A stretch of DNA of 64,000 nucleotides from CAJBVW01 sp964457335. Lineage in GTDB: Bacteria; Myxococcota_A; UBA796; SXON01. The stretch covers positions 1-64,000 of the forward strand of contig CAYWGD010000011.1 in NCBI GenBank assembly GCA_964457335.1, read 5' to 3'. This document shows, one piece after another, positions 1-9,323 of this stretch. The translations under genes were made by a program, and so were the position numbers. The first letter of the stretch is position 1; every line of letters begins with the position of its first letter. Below the pieces are notes generated by a model. The model had not been told where the DNA came from. It was given only the letters and a program-made list of their open reading frames with translations, and did no database searches.

Positions 1-133
1 GGGCGGGCGGCCCCGTGTGCCCGGGTACGGTGGGGGGCAGCCCGTAGGGAGAACCACCGGGGGCCCCGGGCGCGGTTCTCGGGGCCGCCCGCCCGGCGCA
101 CGCGGACGGGAGCCCCCCCCGCAACGCCCCCCC
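1..133 (+). repeat. Dispersed GC palindromic element, long form (copy 1, cut by window edge)
   Basis: The stretch ends in the element's conserved 3' flank GCAACGCCCCCCC (121-133). Upstream is a large inverted repeat: GGGCGGGCGGCCCC at the window start pairs with GGGGCCGCCCGCCC near 81-94. The central part aligns, on the opposite strand, with the long copy at 20523-20688, including the shared core CGCGGTTCTCGGGG. The stem sequences of the two copies differ but both remain self-complementary. The left flank (expected CTTGGGGC) lies outside the window. Confidence 0.75.
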
Positions 134-144
134 AGACGGGAGGG

Positions 145-1875
145 TCAGCCCCGCCGCCGCCGGACGACGAGCCCAATCCCGAGGAGCCCCAGGATCGGCG
201 CGGCCGACCCGCCGCTCGTGCAGCCGCAGCCGTCCTCGCCGTCCTTGCCGCCGCCGTCTTCGCCCGTGACGGAGTCCGTGTCGGCCCCGGTGTCCGTGTC
301 GGAGTCGGCATCGGTGTCGGCGTCCGTGTCGGTGTCGGCGTCCGTGTCGGCGTCGGTGTCCGTGTCGGAGTCGGCGTCGGTGTCCGCGTCGGCCTCCTCC
401 CAGCCCGCGGCGTAGGGCCCGCCGAACGCGCCGACGTCGGCCGGGCTGCCGTCCGGGTCGGTGAGGCCGGGCTCGCCGGCGTCGACGAGCGGGCTCCCCG
501 CGGCGAGGTGGAGGTCGTCCGCGTAGGTCCCGTCGTCGGCGAAGCGCACGAACACGGGGTCGACCGCCACGTTGCCGTCGGCGCCGGTGGGGTCGATGTA
601 GTCGCTGGAGACGGGGCCGCCCTCGTTGGCGTAGAGGTCGCCGTAGCGCACCGAGATCGCGGCCCCCGCGGCGCCGGAGATGCCCGAGCCGTCGGTGGAC
701 CACCCGATGATGGTGTTGACCATCGTGAGCGTGCCCGCGGCGGTCACGCGGATGCCGCCCGCGGAGTTGGAGCTCCCGTTCTCGGTGAGCGTGAGGTTGG
801 CGAGCGTCGCGGCGGAGCCGTCGTTCACGTGCAGCGCGCCGCCCGAGTAGCCCGTGTTGGCCGCGAACACCGACGCCGCCGCGTCGAGCGTGCCGGTCCC
901 GAGCGCGATGCCGCCGCCGTTCGACGTGCTCGCGACGTTGCCCGCCACCAGCACGTTCCGCAGCGTGGCCGCGCTCTGGTTCACGTAGGCGCCGCCGCCC
1001 CCGAGCGCGTCGTTGCCCTCGAGCCGGAGCCGCGTGCCGTCGAGCGTGGAGCCGCCGCCGACGAGGACCCCGCCGCCGTAGTCGGCCGTGTTGCCCTCGA
1101 CGTGCACGTCCGCGAGCGTGCCCACCGAGTCGTAGAGGTACACGCCGCCGCCGTTCTCCGCGGAGCCCCCTTCGAAGGAGCAGCTCGTGCAGCCGACCGT
1201 GGACCCCGTCGCGTACAGGCCCCCGCCCCCGCTCAGCGCGGCGTTGCCCGTGAACGCGAGGCCCTCGCCGGTGACCGTCCCCGCGTAGACCACGAGGCCG
1301 CCGCCGTAGCCGGTGGTGCCGTCGTCGGAGACGTTCGACGCGAAGACCGAGTCCGTGAACGTGACGCTCCCGCCGTACACGTAGACGCCGCCGGCCGCGG
1401 GCGCGGTGTTGGCTTCGAACGTGCAGCCGTTCACGACGCCGCCCTCCACCGTGTAGAGCATGGCGCCGCCGCCGTAGTCGGCGGTGTTGGCGATCACGTG
1501 CAGGGCGTCGAGCGTGACCGGGACGCTGCGCACGTACACCCCGCCGCCGGAGCCGTTCGTGTCCTCGCCCGCGATCCCGCCGCTGATCCGCATCCCCCCG
1601 AGCCAGGTGCCCGCGCCCTCGCCGGAGTCGATGCGCACCACGGCCCCGCCGCCCGTGCCGACGAGGAAGGTGGTGTCGGCGCCGCTCCCTTGGAGGACGA
1701 CGGACTTCGCCTGGAAGTCCACGTCCTCGTTGTAGGTCCCCGGCCGGACCTCGATCGAGTCCCCGGAGGACGCGAGCGCGACCGCGCCCGTGATCGTGGT
1801 GGCGTCCCCACCGCCGCCGGCGTCGACGACGTAGTTCGCGGCGAGCGCGGGCAGGGCGAGGGCGAAAAGCGGCAT
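145..1875 (-). CDS. Secreted right-handed beta-helix protein with MYXO-CTERM-like tail
   Basis: 576 residues with a short N-terminal signal peptide (MPLFALALPALAA). The body is a run of Gly/Ala/Val-rich coils repeating patterns such as GGGVYL and NTADYGGG, as in pectate-lyase-like or polymorphic outer-membrane-protein beta-helices. Residues of about 490-540 are a DADTD/DSDTD linker. The end reads GCGCTSGG, then a hydrophobic helix, then RRRR, which is a MYXO-CTERM-type sorting tail for surface anchoring. The start is supported by GAGGAG about 6 nt upstream and a TACGCT -10-like box. Its ligand or enzymatic activity cannot be read from the sequence. Confidence 0.85.
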   Translation of the reverse strand: MPLFALALPALAANYVVDAGGGGDATTITGAVALASSGDSIEVRPGTYNEDVDFQAKSVVLQGSGADTTFLVGTGGGAVVRIDSGEGAGTWLGGMRISGGIAGEDTNGSGGGVYVRSVPVTLDALHVIANTADYGGGAMLYTVEGGVVNGCTFEANTAPAAGGVYVYGGSVTFTDSVFASNVSDDGTTGYGGGLVVYAGTVTGEGLAFTGNAALSGGGGLYATGSTVGCTSCSFEGGSAENGGGVYLYDSVGTLADVHVEGNTADYGGGVLVGGGSTLDGTRLRLEGNDALGGGGAYVNQSAATLRNVLVAGNVASTSNGGGIALGTGTLDAAASVFAANTGYSGGALHVNDGSAATLANLTLTENGSSNSAGGIRVTAAGTLTMVNTIIGWSTDGSGISGAAGAAISVRYGDLYANEGGPVSSDYIDPTGADGNVAVDPVFVRFADDGTYADDLHLAAGSPLVDAGEPGLTDPDGSPADVGAFGGPYAAGWEEADADTDADSDTDTDADTDADTDTDADTDADSDTDTGADTDSVTGEDGGGKDGEDGCGCTSGGSAAPILGLLGIGLVVRRRRG

Positions 1876-1949
1876 GGCGTCTCCTCGCGGGAGCGTAGCA
1901 CCGGCTCCACGCGCGTCGCGTGACTAGCTTCTGTCGTCGGGGAGGGGAC

Positions 1950-2270
1950 ATGAAGCGGCGAGGCGACGACGCGGACGCGGACCTCGGCGCGCGCGAGCGG
2001 GAGGATCCCGAGCGCGCGGGCGGCCTCGTGGGCGCGGCGGTACGGGCGCCGCTCACGCAGGGGAGGGACGCGAGCTTCCCGCTGGAGCTCGAGGGCGACG
2101 ACCTCGCCGAGCCCCCCGAGGAGCAGCGGATCGTCCGCGGCGAGCCGACCGAGCCCGTGATCCACGCGCCCACCACGACGGTGCTCGACCCGAGGCCGGT
2201 CGCGACGGGGGAGTGCACCATCGAGGACCTGTGGGGGCACCCGTTGTGCAACACCGAAGAAGAGCGCTGA
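1950..2270 (+). CDS. Small acidic hypothetical protein
   Basis: 106 residues, not recognised. It starts MKRRGDDADAD and is rich in Asp, Glu and Arg with no signal peptide or membrane segment; the C-terminal third contains two cysteines (GECTIEDLWGHPLC). The ATG at 1950 is preceded by GGAGGGGAC, a good ribosome-binding site, which favours it over an in-frame upstream start. It ends 19 bp before the helicase gene on the same strand and could be its upstream operon partner. Real coding is likely but not certain, because the codon pattern of this G+C-rich genome produces many open frames. Confidence 0.6.
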   Translation: MKRRGDDADADLGAREREDPERAGGLVGAAVRAPLTQGRDASFPLELEGDDLAEPPEEQRIVRGEPTEPVIHAPTTTVLDPRPVATGECTIEDLWGHPLCNTEEER

Positions 2271-2289
2271 CGGCGCGATAGATGCCGGC

Positions 2290-4872
2290 ATGACCGCCGG
2301 ACCTCCCCCGAAGCGCCTCGACGAGCGCATCCCCGAGAAGGGCTTCTCCCACCCCGACCAGATGCTGGAGGCCTTCCTCGCCTGGGTGGGCGACCAGGGT
2401 GTCGAGCTCTACCCCCACCAGGAAGAGGCGATCCTCGAGATCTTCTCGGGCAACCACGTGGTGCTCGACGCCCCCACCGGCTCGGGCAAGTCGCTCGTGG
2501 CGGTCGCGATGCACTTCAAGACCTTCTGCGAGCTCGGCCGCACCTGGTACACCGCGCCCATCAAGGCGCTCGTGAGCGAGAAGTTCTTCGCGCTCTGCCA
2601 GATCTTCGGCGCCGAGCACGTGGGGATGATGACGGGCGACGGCGCGGTGAACCGCACGGCGCCGATCATCTGCTGCACCGCCGAGATCCTCGCCAACCTC
2701 GCGCTCCGGGAAGGGGAGGACGCGCGCGTCGACAGCGTGGTGATGGACGAGTTCCACTACTACGCGGACCGCGACCGCGGCATGGCGTGGCAGATCCCGC
2801 TGCTCACCCTGCCGAAGACGACGTTCCTGCTCATGTCCGCCACGTTGGGCGACACCCGTGTCATCCGGGAGGACCTGGAGCAGCGCACGGGCCGGACGGT
2901 GAGCGAGGTGCGCGGCGCGCACCGGCCGGTCCCGCTCGAGTTCAGCTACAGCATGAAGCCCGTGCACGAGGCGCTCGACGACCTCGTGAAGAGGGGCAAG
3001 GCGCCGATCTACGTCGTGCACTTCACGCAGGGCGCCGCCACCGAGCAGGCGCAGGCGCTCATGAGCGTGGACTATTGCACCAAGGAGGAGAAGCGCGCCA
3101 TCGCCGCGGCGTTGGAGGGCTTCCGCTTCCACAGCCCCTTCGGGCCCACGGTGCGGCGCTACGTGCTCCACGGCGTCGGGCTCCACCACGCCGGTCTGCT
3201 TCCACGCTACCGGCTGCTCGTCGAGCGGCTCGCGCAGCAGGGCCTGCTCAAGATCATCTGCGGCACGGACACCTTGGGCGTCGGCATCAACGTGCCGATC
3301 CGCACCGTGCTCTTCACCCAGTTGTGCAAGTTCGACGGGGAGAACGTCAACATCCTCAAGGTGCGCGACTTCAAGCAGATCGCGGGGCGCGCGGGCCGCG
3401 CGGGCTTCGACACGGCCGGGTACGTCGTCGCCCAGGCGCCCGCCCACGTCATCGAGAACGCGCGGATCGACGCGAAGGTGACCGACCCGAAGAAGCGCCG
3501 GAAGATCGTGAAGGCCCAGCCGCCCACCAAGGGGTACAAGCACTGGGACGAGGCCACGTTCCAGGCCCTGGTCGAGCGTCCGCCCGAGCCGCTCGTGGGC
3601 CGCTTCACCGTGGACCACGGCCGGTTGTTGTCGCTGATGCAGCACGCCCAGGACACCACCGGCGACGCGCGCGGCGGCTATGTCGCGCTGCTCGACCTCG
3701 TCGAGAAGAGCCACGCGCCTCCGGCCGAGCGCGACAAGCTCCGCACGGCCGCCGAGACGCTGCTGGAGAGCCTGCGGCACGCCGGCGTCGTCGGGCAGGA
3801 CGGCGACACGCTCATCCTCGATCCCGACCTCCAGCGCGACTTCAGCCTGCACCACTCGCTCTCGTTGTTCCTGCTCGACGCGCTCGCGACGTTGGATCCC
3901 GGCACGCCCAACCATCCGCTCGACGTGGTGAGCTGGGTGGAGGCGATCCTGGAGAACCCGCGCGCCGTGCTGGAGCGGCAGGCCGACCGCGCGCGGACCC
4001 AGCTGATGAACGAGCTGAAGATGAACGGCGTGCCCTTCGAGGAGCGCATCGCCGCGCTCGAGGACGTGACCTGGCCCAAGCCCAACGCCGACCTCATCTA
4101 CGAGTTCTTCAACACCTACGCGGACAAGCACCCGTGGGTGGAGGGGGAGGGGATCCGGCCCAAGGGGATCGTGCGCGAGATGGTGGAGACACAGATCTCG
4201 TTCGCCGACTACGTGAAGGAGCTCGGCCTCCAACGCTCGGAAGGTGTGCTGCTGCGCTACGTCACCGAGGCGTACAAGGCGCTCGTCCAGAACGTCCCGA
4301 CCGAGCACCACACCGACGCGCTGACCGATGTCATCGCGTACCTCCGCGCCATGTTGGGCATGGTCGACGCCTCGCTGCTCACCGAGTGGGAGAAGCTCCT
4401 GCACGGCGAGGAGGCGGCCGCCGAGGCCCGCCCCATCGACATCTCCGCGGATCGGAAGGTGTTCTTCGCGCGCATCCGCGCCGAGCTCCACGCGCTCGTG
4501 CGCCAGCTCGCGCAGCAGGACTGGGAGGAGGCCGCGCAGTGTATCCGGCGCGACGAGGACGGACCCTGGGGCCCGCAGGACATCGCCGACGCGCTCGCGC
4601 CCTTCCTCGAGGAGCACGGCGGCGTCGCGTTCGATCACCGCTCCCGGCTCGCCACGGCCACGTCGATCAAGCCCGACGGCGCCCACCGTTGGATCGTGCG
4701 GCAGACGTTGTTCCCCGTGCGCGTCGAGGAGGGCGCCGACACCTGGGGCTTCGACAACCCCGACGACGCCGGCGAGGAGGCCGCCACCTGGGTGGTCGAG
4801 GGGCGCATCGACCTGCGCGCGGACACCAACCCCGACGGGCCGCTGGTCATCGTGGAGCGGGTGGGGCCGTAG
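2290..4872 (+). CDS. Ski2-like DEAD/DEAH-box helicase with DUF3516-type C-terminus
   Basis: 860 residues. The ATPase core shows Walker A APTGSGKS (about residues 60-67), motif II DEFH (about 153-156), motif III SAT (about 182), HHAGLLP (about 299) and motif VI QIAGRAGRAG (about 363-372), the pattern of Ski2/Mtr4-like superfamily 2 helicases. The remaining 450 residues match the size and placement of DUF3516, the C-terminal region of a bacterial helicase family of similar total length. An RNA-unwinding role in RNA processing or decay is inferred from the family. The gene ends 3 bp from the convergent alanyl-tRNA editing gene. No clear Shine-Dalgarno is seen; GATAGAT lies just upstream of the ATG. 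Confidence 0.9.
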   Translation: MTAGPPPKRLDERIPEKGFSHPDQMLEAFLAWVGDQGVELYPHQEEAILEIFSGNHVVLDAPTGSGKSLVAVAMHFKTFCELGRTWYTAPIKALVSEKFFALCQIFGAEHVGMMTGDGAVNRTAPIICCTAEILANLALREGEDARVDSVVMDEFHYYADRDRGMAWQIPLLTLPKTTFLLMSATLGDTRVIREDLEQRTGRTVSEVRGAHRPVPLEFSYSMKPVHEALDDLVKRGKAPIYVVHFTQGAATEQAQALMSVDYCTKEEKRAIAAALEGFRFHSPFGPTVRRYVLHGVGLHHAGLLPRYRLLVERLAQQGLLKIICGTDTLGVGINVPIRTVLFTQLCKFDGENVNILKVRDFKQIAGRAGRAGFDTAGYVVAQAPAHVIENARIDAKVTDPKKRRKIVKAQPPTKGYKHWDEATFQALVERPPEPLVGRFTVDHGRLLSLMQHAQDTTGDARGGYVALLDLVEKSHAPPAERDKLRTAAETLLESLRHAGVVGQDGDTLILDPDLQRDFSLHHSLSLFLLDALATLDPGTPNHPLDVVSWVEAILENPRAVLERQADRARTQLMNELKMNGVPFEERIAALEDVTWPKPNADLIYEFFNTYADKHPWVEGEGIRPKGIVREMVETQISFADYVKELGLQRSEGVLLRYVTEAYKALVQNVPTEHHTDALTDVIAYLRAMLGMVDASLLTEWEKLLHGEEAAAEARPIDISADRKVFFARIRAELHALVRQLAQQDWEEAAQCIRRDEDGPWGPQDIADALAPFLEEHGGVAFDHRSRLATATSIKPDGAHRWIVRQTLFPVRVEEGADTWGFDNPDDAGEEAATWVVEGRIDLRADTNPDGPLVIVERVGP

Positions 4873-4875
4873 CGG

Positions 4876-6015
4876 TCAGCCGAGCTCGCCCCGCCGGTCC
4901 ACCCGCGCCGCCTTCCCCTGGTACTTGCCCTTCGCGCCGCCGCCCCGCCCTTCGAGCGCGGCGGCCACGCGGGGCCCCCACTCGGCCACGCGCGCCTCGG
5001 GCCCGGCCACCAGGAACACGCCCTCGCGCGTCCCGCCCGTGAGCACGCAGAGCGCGTCCGGGTGGCGTGCCCGGACCGCGTCGGCCACGGCGTTCAGGAA
5101 GGCGGGGTCGGCGTCGTCGCGGTGGTAGCGGAGGGTGTCGCCCTCGGGGGTCAACGTCGCGCCGATCGCGCCGGCGAGCTCGGCGGACAGCACCTTCGCG
5201 GACTTGGCCCAGCGCTTCTCCCCGTCGAGCGACCGCTCGACCGCCCCCGCGTGGTCGGCCGGCGCGCAGGAGAGCAGCTTCGTGAGCGCGGCCTCGCGCG
5301 CCAACGTCTCACCCAGGAGCCGCAGCACGCGCCCGCCGACCACGAAGTGGACGCGGGTGCCGCGCTTGAGCCGCTCGGTGCCGAGGAGCTTGATGACCTG
5401 GAGCCGGCCCGTGCGGTCGACGTGCGTGCCGCCGCAGGTGTTGAGGTCGATGCCGTCGATCTCCACGAGGCGGACCGTGCCCGCGAAGCCCTCCGGCAGG
5501 CCCCGCGTGCGCACCGGCAGCCCGGCCATCTCGTCCACGGTGACCTCGCGGACGCGCACCGGGCGGTCGTCGCGGATGGCCTCGTTCACCGCGGCCTCGA
5601 GCGCCGCGAGCGTGTCGGGCGGCACGTCCCCGTCGAGCTCCACGTCGCAGCGCTCGGCGCCGAGGTGGAACGCCACGGTGGGCAGCCCGAAGCGGTCCTG
5701 GGCCACGGCCGAGAGCAGGTGCTGGCCGGAGTGCTGCTGCATGTGGTCGAAGCGGCGCGCCCAGTCGAGCTCCACGGTCACCTCGCCCTCGACGGGCGCC
5801 GCGAGCCGGTGGACCACCCCGCGCGCGTCCTTCCGGAGCGCGAGGACCGGGTGGCCGCCGACCGTGCCGTGGTCGTCGGGCTGCCCGCCGCCTTCCGGGT
5901 AGAGCACGGTGTCGGCGAGGAGCACGTCCCAGCCGGCCCCGGCGGCCTCGGCGGGGGCGCACGCGAGCACGCGGGTGGTCACGATGCAGGCGAAAGGATC
6001 GGCGTGGTAGCGCAT
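4876..6015 (-). CDS. Alanyl-tRNA editing protein (AlaX-type)
   Basis: 379 residues. It carries the two zinc-binding blocks of the alanyl-/threonyl-tRNA editing domain: HMQQHSGQH (91-99) and CGGTH (194-198), plus LYPEGGGQPDDHG near the N-terminus. The C-terminal ~140 residues are DHHA1-like, so this is a long AlaX form without the synthetase domain. It would hydrolyse mischarged Ser- or Gly-tRNA(Ala) in trans. The chosen ATG begins MRYHADPFAC; reading further upstream would run into the divergent methyltransferase and the assembly gap. It is divergent from the methyltransferase with a 42-bp gap and no obvious Shine-Dalgarno. Confidence 0.9.
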   Translation of the reverse strand: MRYHADPFACIVTTRVLACAPAEAAGAGWDVLLADTVLYPEGGGQPDDHGTVGGHPVLALRKDARGVVHRLAAPVEGEVTVELDWARRFDHMQQHSGQHLLSAVAQDRFGLPTVAFHLGAERCDVELDGDVPPDTLAALEAAVNEAIRDDRPVRVREVTVDEMAGLPVRTRGLPEGFAGTVRLVEIDGIDLNTCGGTHVDRTGRLQVIKLLGTERLKRGTRVHFVVGGRVLRLLGETLAREAALTKLLSCAPADHAGAVERSLDGEKRWAKSAKVLSAELAGAIGATLTPEGDTLRYHRDDADPAFLNAVADAVRARHPDALCVLTGGTREGVFLVAGPEARVAEWGPRVAAALEGRGGGAKGKYQGKAARVDRRGELG

Positions 6016-6057
6016 CGCGGCGACGTAGCGCGGATACCTCTCCGGTGGAGGCCCCCC

Positions 6058-6657
6058 GTGCGCAGACCCGAAGGTCATCCCCTCCTCGCCGCGTTCCTCG
6101 ACGTGGGCATGCGATCCCTCGCGAAGTTCCGGCCCCCCGTGGTCGGCGCCGCGTCCGGGCGCGTGCTCGAGCTCGGCCTGGGCACGGGCCTGAACCTGCC
6201 GCTCTACGGCGACGTCGAGCTCGTCGCCGTGGAGCCCGACCCGCACATGCGCAAGCGCGCCGAGGCCCGCGCCGCGCGCGAGGGCCGCCGGGTCGACATC
6301 GTCACCGCCGGCGCCGAGGCGCTCCCGTTCGCCGACGCGAGCTTCGACACGGTGGTCGCCACCTTCGTGTTCTGCACCATCCCCGACGTGGAGCGCGCCG
6401 CCGCCGAGGCCCTCCGCGTGTTGCGCCCCGGCGGTCGCCTGCTCTTCGCCGAGCACGTCCTGTCCCCCGCCTCCGCGGTCGCCTCCGTGCAGCGCACCCT
6501 CGACCCCGCGTGGGGCTGGTTCTCGGGCGGCTGCCACATCACCCGCGACCCCGTCGACCTCCTGCGACGCGCGGGCGCGGTGGACATCGAGGCCGAGCCA
6601 CGCGGCACCGCGTGGAGCCTCACGCCGGTGGTGACGGGATCGGCGAGGCGAGGCTGA
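6058..6657 (+). CDS. Class I SAM-dependent methyltransferase (Methyltransf_11)
   Basis: 199 residues. The SAM-binding motif LELGLGTGLN (about residues 37-46) is followed by the acidic loop VAVEPDPHM and the post-motif ALPFADASFD, then VLRPGGRLLF, all typical of UbiE-like Rossmann methyltransferases. The N-terminus HPLLAAFLDVG resembles phosphatidylethanolamine- or phospholipid-methyltransferase relatives, but the substrate cannot be assigned. The GTG start at 6058 is chosen because GGTGGAGG lies just upstream and gives the family-typical N-terminus. The gene ends directly before the repeat copy that contains the assembly gap. Confidence 0.85.
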   Translation: MRRPEGHPLLAAFLDVGMRSLAKFRPPVVGAASGRVLELGLGTGLNLPLYGDVELVAVEPDPHMRKRAEARAAREGRRVDIVTAGAEALPFADASFDTVVATFVFCTIPDVERAAAEALRVLRPGGRLLFAEHVLSPASAVASVQRTLDPAWGWFSGGCHITRDPVDLLRRAGAVDIEAEPRGTAWSLTPVVTGSARRG

Positions 6658-6660
6658 TGT

Positions 6661-6894
<234 letters not shown>

Positions 6895-6923
6895 TCCCGC
6901 GCGGTGAGACATCAACGATACAT

Positions 6924-6995
6924 GGTGAGACGTCTCACCTGTATCGATACGTCTCACCTGTATCGATACGTCTCACCTGTATCGAGCCGTCTCAC
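6924..6995. repeat. 19-bp tandem repeats with leading palindrome
   Basis: GTCTCACCTGTATCGATAC is present at 6932-6950 and again at 6951-6969, followed by a third copy ending GAGCC (6970-6988) and a partial GTCTCAC (6989-6995). GGTGAGACGTCTCACC (6924-6939) is a perfect palindrome formed where an inverted half-copy abuts the array. The A+T content is high for this window. The last copies encode the C-terminus (ETARYR) and stop codon of the minus-strand gene ending at 6973. Confidence 0.9.
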
Positions 6996-9096
6996 GCCGA
7001 CGCGCCACCGCCGCCAGCCCGAGCAGCAGGCCCAGGCCCGGTGACACCGGCCCCGTCGAGCAGCCGAACCAGCCCTCGGGGGCCTCGGCGGCGCCGTCGC
7101 AGTCGCCGTCCCGGCCGTCGATGCGCTCGTGGGCGCCGGGGAAGGTGTGGGCGTCGCCGTCGTCGCAGTCGCCGTCGGCCTCGGTCCAGCCGTCGGCGTC
7201 GTCGTCCCAGGCGTCGGTCTGGTCGTCGGCAAGGCCGTCGCAGTCCTGGTCGCGCGCGTCGATCACCTCGACCGCGCCGGGGAACGTGGTGGGCGCGAGG
7301 TCGTCGCAGTCGCCGTCGAGCTCCGCGAAGCCGTCCTGGTCGTCGTCGAACGCGACGGTGCCCTGGTCGGCCACGCCGTCGCAGTCGTCGTCTACGCCGT
7401 CGACGGCCTCGGGCGCGCCGGGGAAGCGCGCGGGCGCGGCGTCGTCGCAGTCGCCGTCGGCCTCGGTCCAGCCGTCGGCGTCGTCGTCGAACACCGCGGT
7501 GTGGTCGTCCACGAGGCCGTCGCAGTCCTCGTCGCGGAGGTCGGCCACCTCCGGCGCGCCGGGGAACACGTCCGGGGCGGCGTCGTCGCAGTCGCCGTCG
7601 CGCTCGATCCAGCCGTCGCCGTCGTCGTCGAAGCTCGGGGTGCGGTCGTCGACGAGCGCGTTGCAGTCGTTGTCGCGGGCGTCCTCGGTCTCGGGCGCGT
7701 CGGGGTGCGCGGAGGGGGCCGCGTCGTCGCAGTCGCCCGTGACCTCCATCCAGCCGTCGCCGTCGTCGTCGGACAGCACCGTGCCCTCGTCGGCACGGCC
7801 GTCGCAGTCGTCGTCGCGGCCGTTCGGCGACTCGGCCGCCCCGGGCGCGACGCTCGCGGATGTGTCGTCGCAGTCGCCGGCCAGCTCCGAGAGGCCGTCC
7901 CCGTCGTCGTCGTAGGCGCGCGTGCCCTCGTCGGCCACGCCGTCGCAGTCCTCGTCGCGGCCGTCCGGGCGCTCGGGCGCGAGTGGGTAGCGGAGCCGGT
8001 CGGCGTCGTCGCAGTCGCCGGCGTTCTCGGTCCAGCCGTCGCCGTCGTCGTCGTAGGACGCCGTGCCCTCGTCCACGCGCCAGTCGCAGTCGTCGTCGCG
8101 GTCGTTCTCGGCCTCGGTGGCGCCCGGGTGCCGCGTCGCGTCGGCGTCGTCGCAGTCGCCGTCGCAGGTGCGCCAGCCGTCGCCGTCCTCCTCGTAGCCC
8201 TCGTCCTCGTCTCCGTCGCAGTTGTTGTCGATCGCGTCGCAGAGCTCGGTGGCGCCGGGGTTGATCGCGGGGTCCTCGTCGTCGCAGTCGCCCTCGTTCG
8301 TGGTCCAGCCGTCGCCGTCGAAGTCCCCGCAGTGCTTGCCCTCGGGCCACGCGGAGGGGTCGTAGGTGACGGCGAGGTGGTTCGCGACGGTGCGCGGCGA
8401 GCCGTCGGAGGGGTCGTTCACCGTGCCGTAGGCGTCGGTCCAGAGCGTGCTCGACCCGCCGCCGTCGAGGTTGGTCGCGTCCCAGGCGCCGAGATCCCGC
8501 ATCAGGTCGCGAAGCTCGGCCACCGTCATGCCGACGCTGGACGACGAGCGCCCGTCGACCACCACCAGGATGAGCGTCTCGCCGTCCTCGGTGATGCCGG
8601 CCGCGGAGCGGGGGTGCCGCTCGTCCCACACGGACGTGGTGTCCACGCCCGCCTCGAGGAGCCCCGGGTGGCCGCTGACCGCGTCCTCGACCCAGCTGCT
8701 CGTAGAGCTCACCGCGTTGTTCTCGGGGATGACCATCGCGCGGCCCTCGCCGAAGGCGACCACCGCGCTCCACGTGTTGTCGGATGTGTCGGACCAGGCG
8801 CTCCCGTTCCCGAAGGAGATGCCGCTGGTCGAGTAGTCCGCGTAGGAGAAGAAGTCCCCGTTGATCGCCGCGACCGCGCCGACGTCGCTCGCGAAGGAGG
8901 GGACGCTCTGGCGGCGCTCGCCGCTCGCGGTCGCCCGGACGGCGATGCCGGGCTCGCACAGGTCCACGAAGATCGCGTGGATGCGCACGGGCCCCGACGC
9001 GGTCCGGTCGAGGTAGCGTAGCCCCGGCCCGGGCGTGTACCAGGTGTCCCCCGCGGAGGCGGTCCCGGCGAGCGCGAGGGCGAGGAGCAGCGGCAT
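6973..9096 (-). CDS. Phosphodiester glycosidase-family protein with nine MopE repeats and sorting tail
   Basis: 707 residues. After a signal peptide (MPLLLALALAGTASA), residues of about 20-250 match the NAGPA/phosphodiester glycosidase fold, with AAINGDFFSY and the active-site-like NLDGGGSSTLW. Nine repeats of about 47 residues follow, each of the form DDDGDGW...GDCDD...PGA.E...DCDG..DEGT, the MopE-type putative metal-binding motif. The end reads GWFGCST, then a hydrophobic helix, then ARRRE, a MYXO-CTERM-like tail. It is probably surface-exposed and calcium- or copper-binding, with hydrolase activity on a phosphosugar or glycan. The extreme C-terminus is encoded by the 19-bp tandem repeat. 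Confidence 0.87.
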   Translation of the reverse strand: MPLLLALALAGTASAGDTWYTPGPGLRYLDRTASGPVRIHAIFVDLCEPGIAVRATASGERRQSVPSFASDVGAVAAINGDFFSYADYSTSGISFGNGSAWSDTSDNTWSAVVAFGEGRAMVIPENNAVSSTSSWVEDAVSGHPGLLEAGVDTTSVWDERHPRSAAGITEDGETLILVVVDGRSSSSVGMTVAELRDLMRDLGAWDATNLDGGGSSTLWTDAYGTVNDPSDGSPRTVANHLAVTYDPSAWPEGKHCGDFDGDGWTTNEGDCDDEDPAINPGATELCDAIDNNCDGDEDEGYEEDGDGWRTCDGDCDDADATRHPGATEAENDRDDDCDWRVDEGTASYDDDGDGWTENAGDCDDADRLRYPLAPERPDGRDEDCDGVADEGTRAYDDDGDGLSELAGDCDDTSASVAPGAAESPNGRDDDCDGRADEGTVLSDDDGDGWMEVTGDCDDAAPSAHPDAPETEDARDNDCNALVDDRTPSFDDDGDGWIERDGDCDDAAPDVFPGAPEVADLRDEDCDGLVDDHTAVFDDDADGWTEADGDCDDAAPARFPGAPEAVDGVDDDCDGVADQGTVAFDDDQDGFAELDGDCDDLAPTTFPGAVEVIDARDQDCDGLADDQTDAWDDDADGWTEADGDCDDGDAHTFPGAHERIDGRDGDCDGAAEAPEGWFGCSTGPVSPGLGLLLGLAAVARRRETARYR

Positions 9097-9121
9097 CGGA
9101 GGACGGGAAAGCAAGGGGCGT

Positions 9122-9148
9122 GCCTGGCAGACCACTGGCCTGCCAGGC
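9122..9148. other. Perfect 9-bp hairpin
   Basis: GCCTGGCAG (9122-9130) and CTGCCAGGC (9140-9148) are exact inverted repeats around a 9-nt loop, 26 bp upstream of the minus-strand glycosidase start. It could be an operator or an mRNA leader hairpin for that gene. No U-run follows, so it is not a classic terminator. Confidence 0.6.
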
Positions 9149-9229
9149 GGATCGTCTGCCCGGTTGGGGTAGGGGTGTCCCGGCGCGGGGTGCGACCCCG
9201 GAGGGACAAGCGGCTTCCCACGAGGGTGC

Positions 9230-9268
9230 GGGGGGCGTTGCGGGGGGCTGGCCCCCCGCCCCAAGAAG
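9230..9268 (-). repeat. Dispersed GC palindromic element, short form (copy 3)
   Basis: On the plus strand it reads GGGGGGCGTTGC, then a GGGGGG...CCCCCC stem with a short loop, then GCCCCAAGAAG. This is the reverse orientation of the family consensus CTTGGGGC-stem-GCAACGCCCCCC. It lies 56 bp upstream of the metallophosphoesterase start. Confidence 0.9.
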
Positions 9269-9323
9269 AAACAGCCGAGCAACCCCGCCTCAGGTTATCC
9301 GGAGGGGCCAGGAGCGCCTCCGC

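Noticed and set aside
2053..4686. Long minus-strand open frame opposite the helicase
   Set aside because: At about 70% G+C the antisense of real genes stays open; the translation is Arg/Val/His-rich low-complexity protein without motifs, and the helicase on the other strand is certain.
6924..6995. Tandem 19-bp repeats as a CRISPR array
   Set aside because: The units are directly adjacent with no unique spacers and no cas genes are present.
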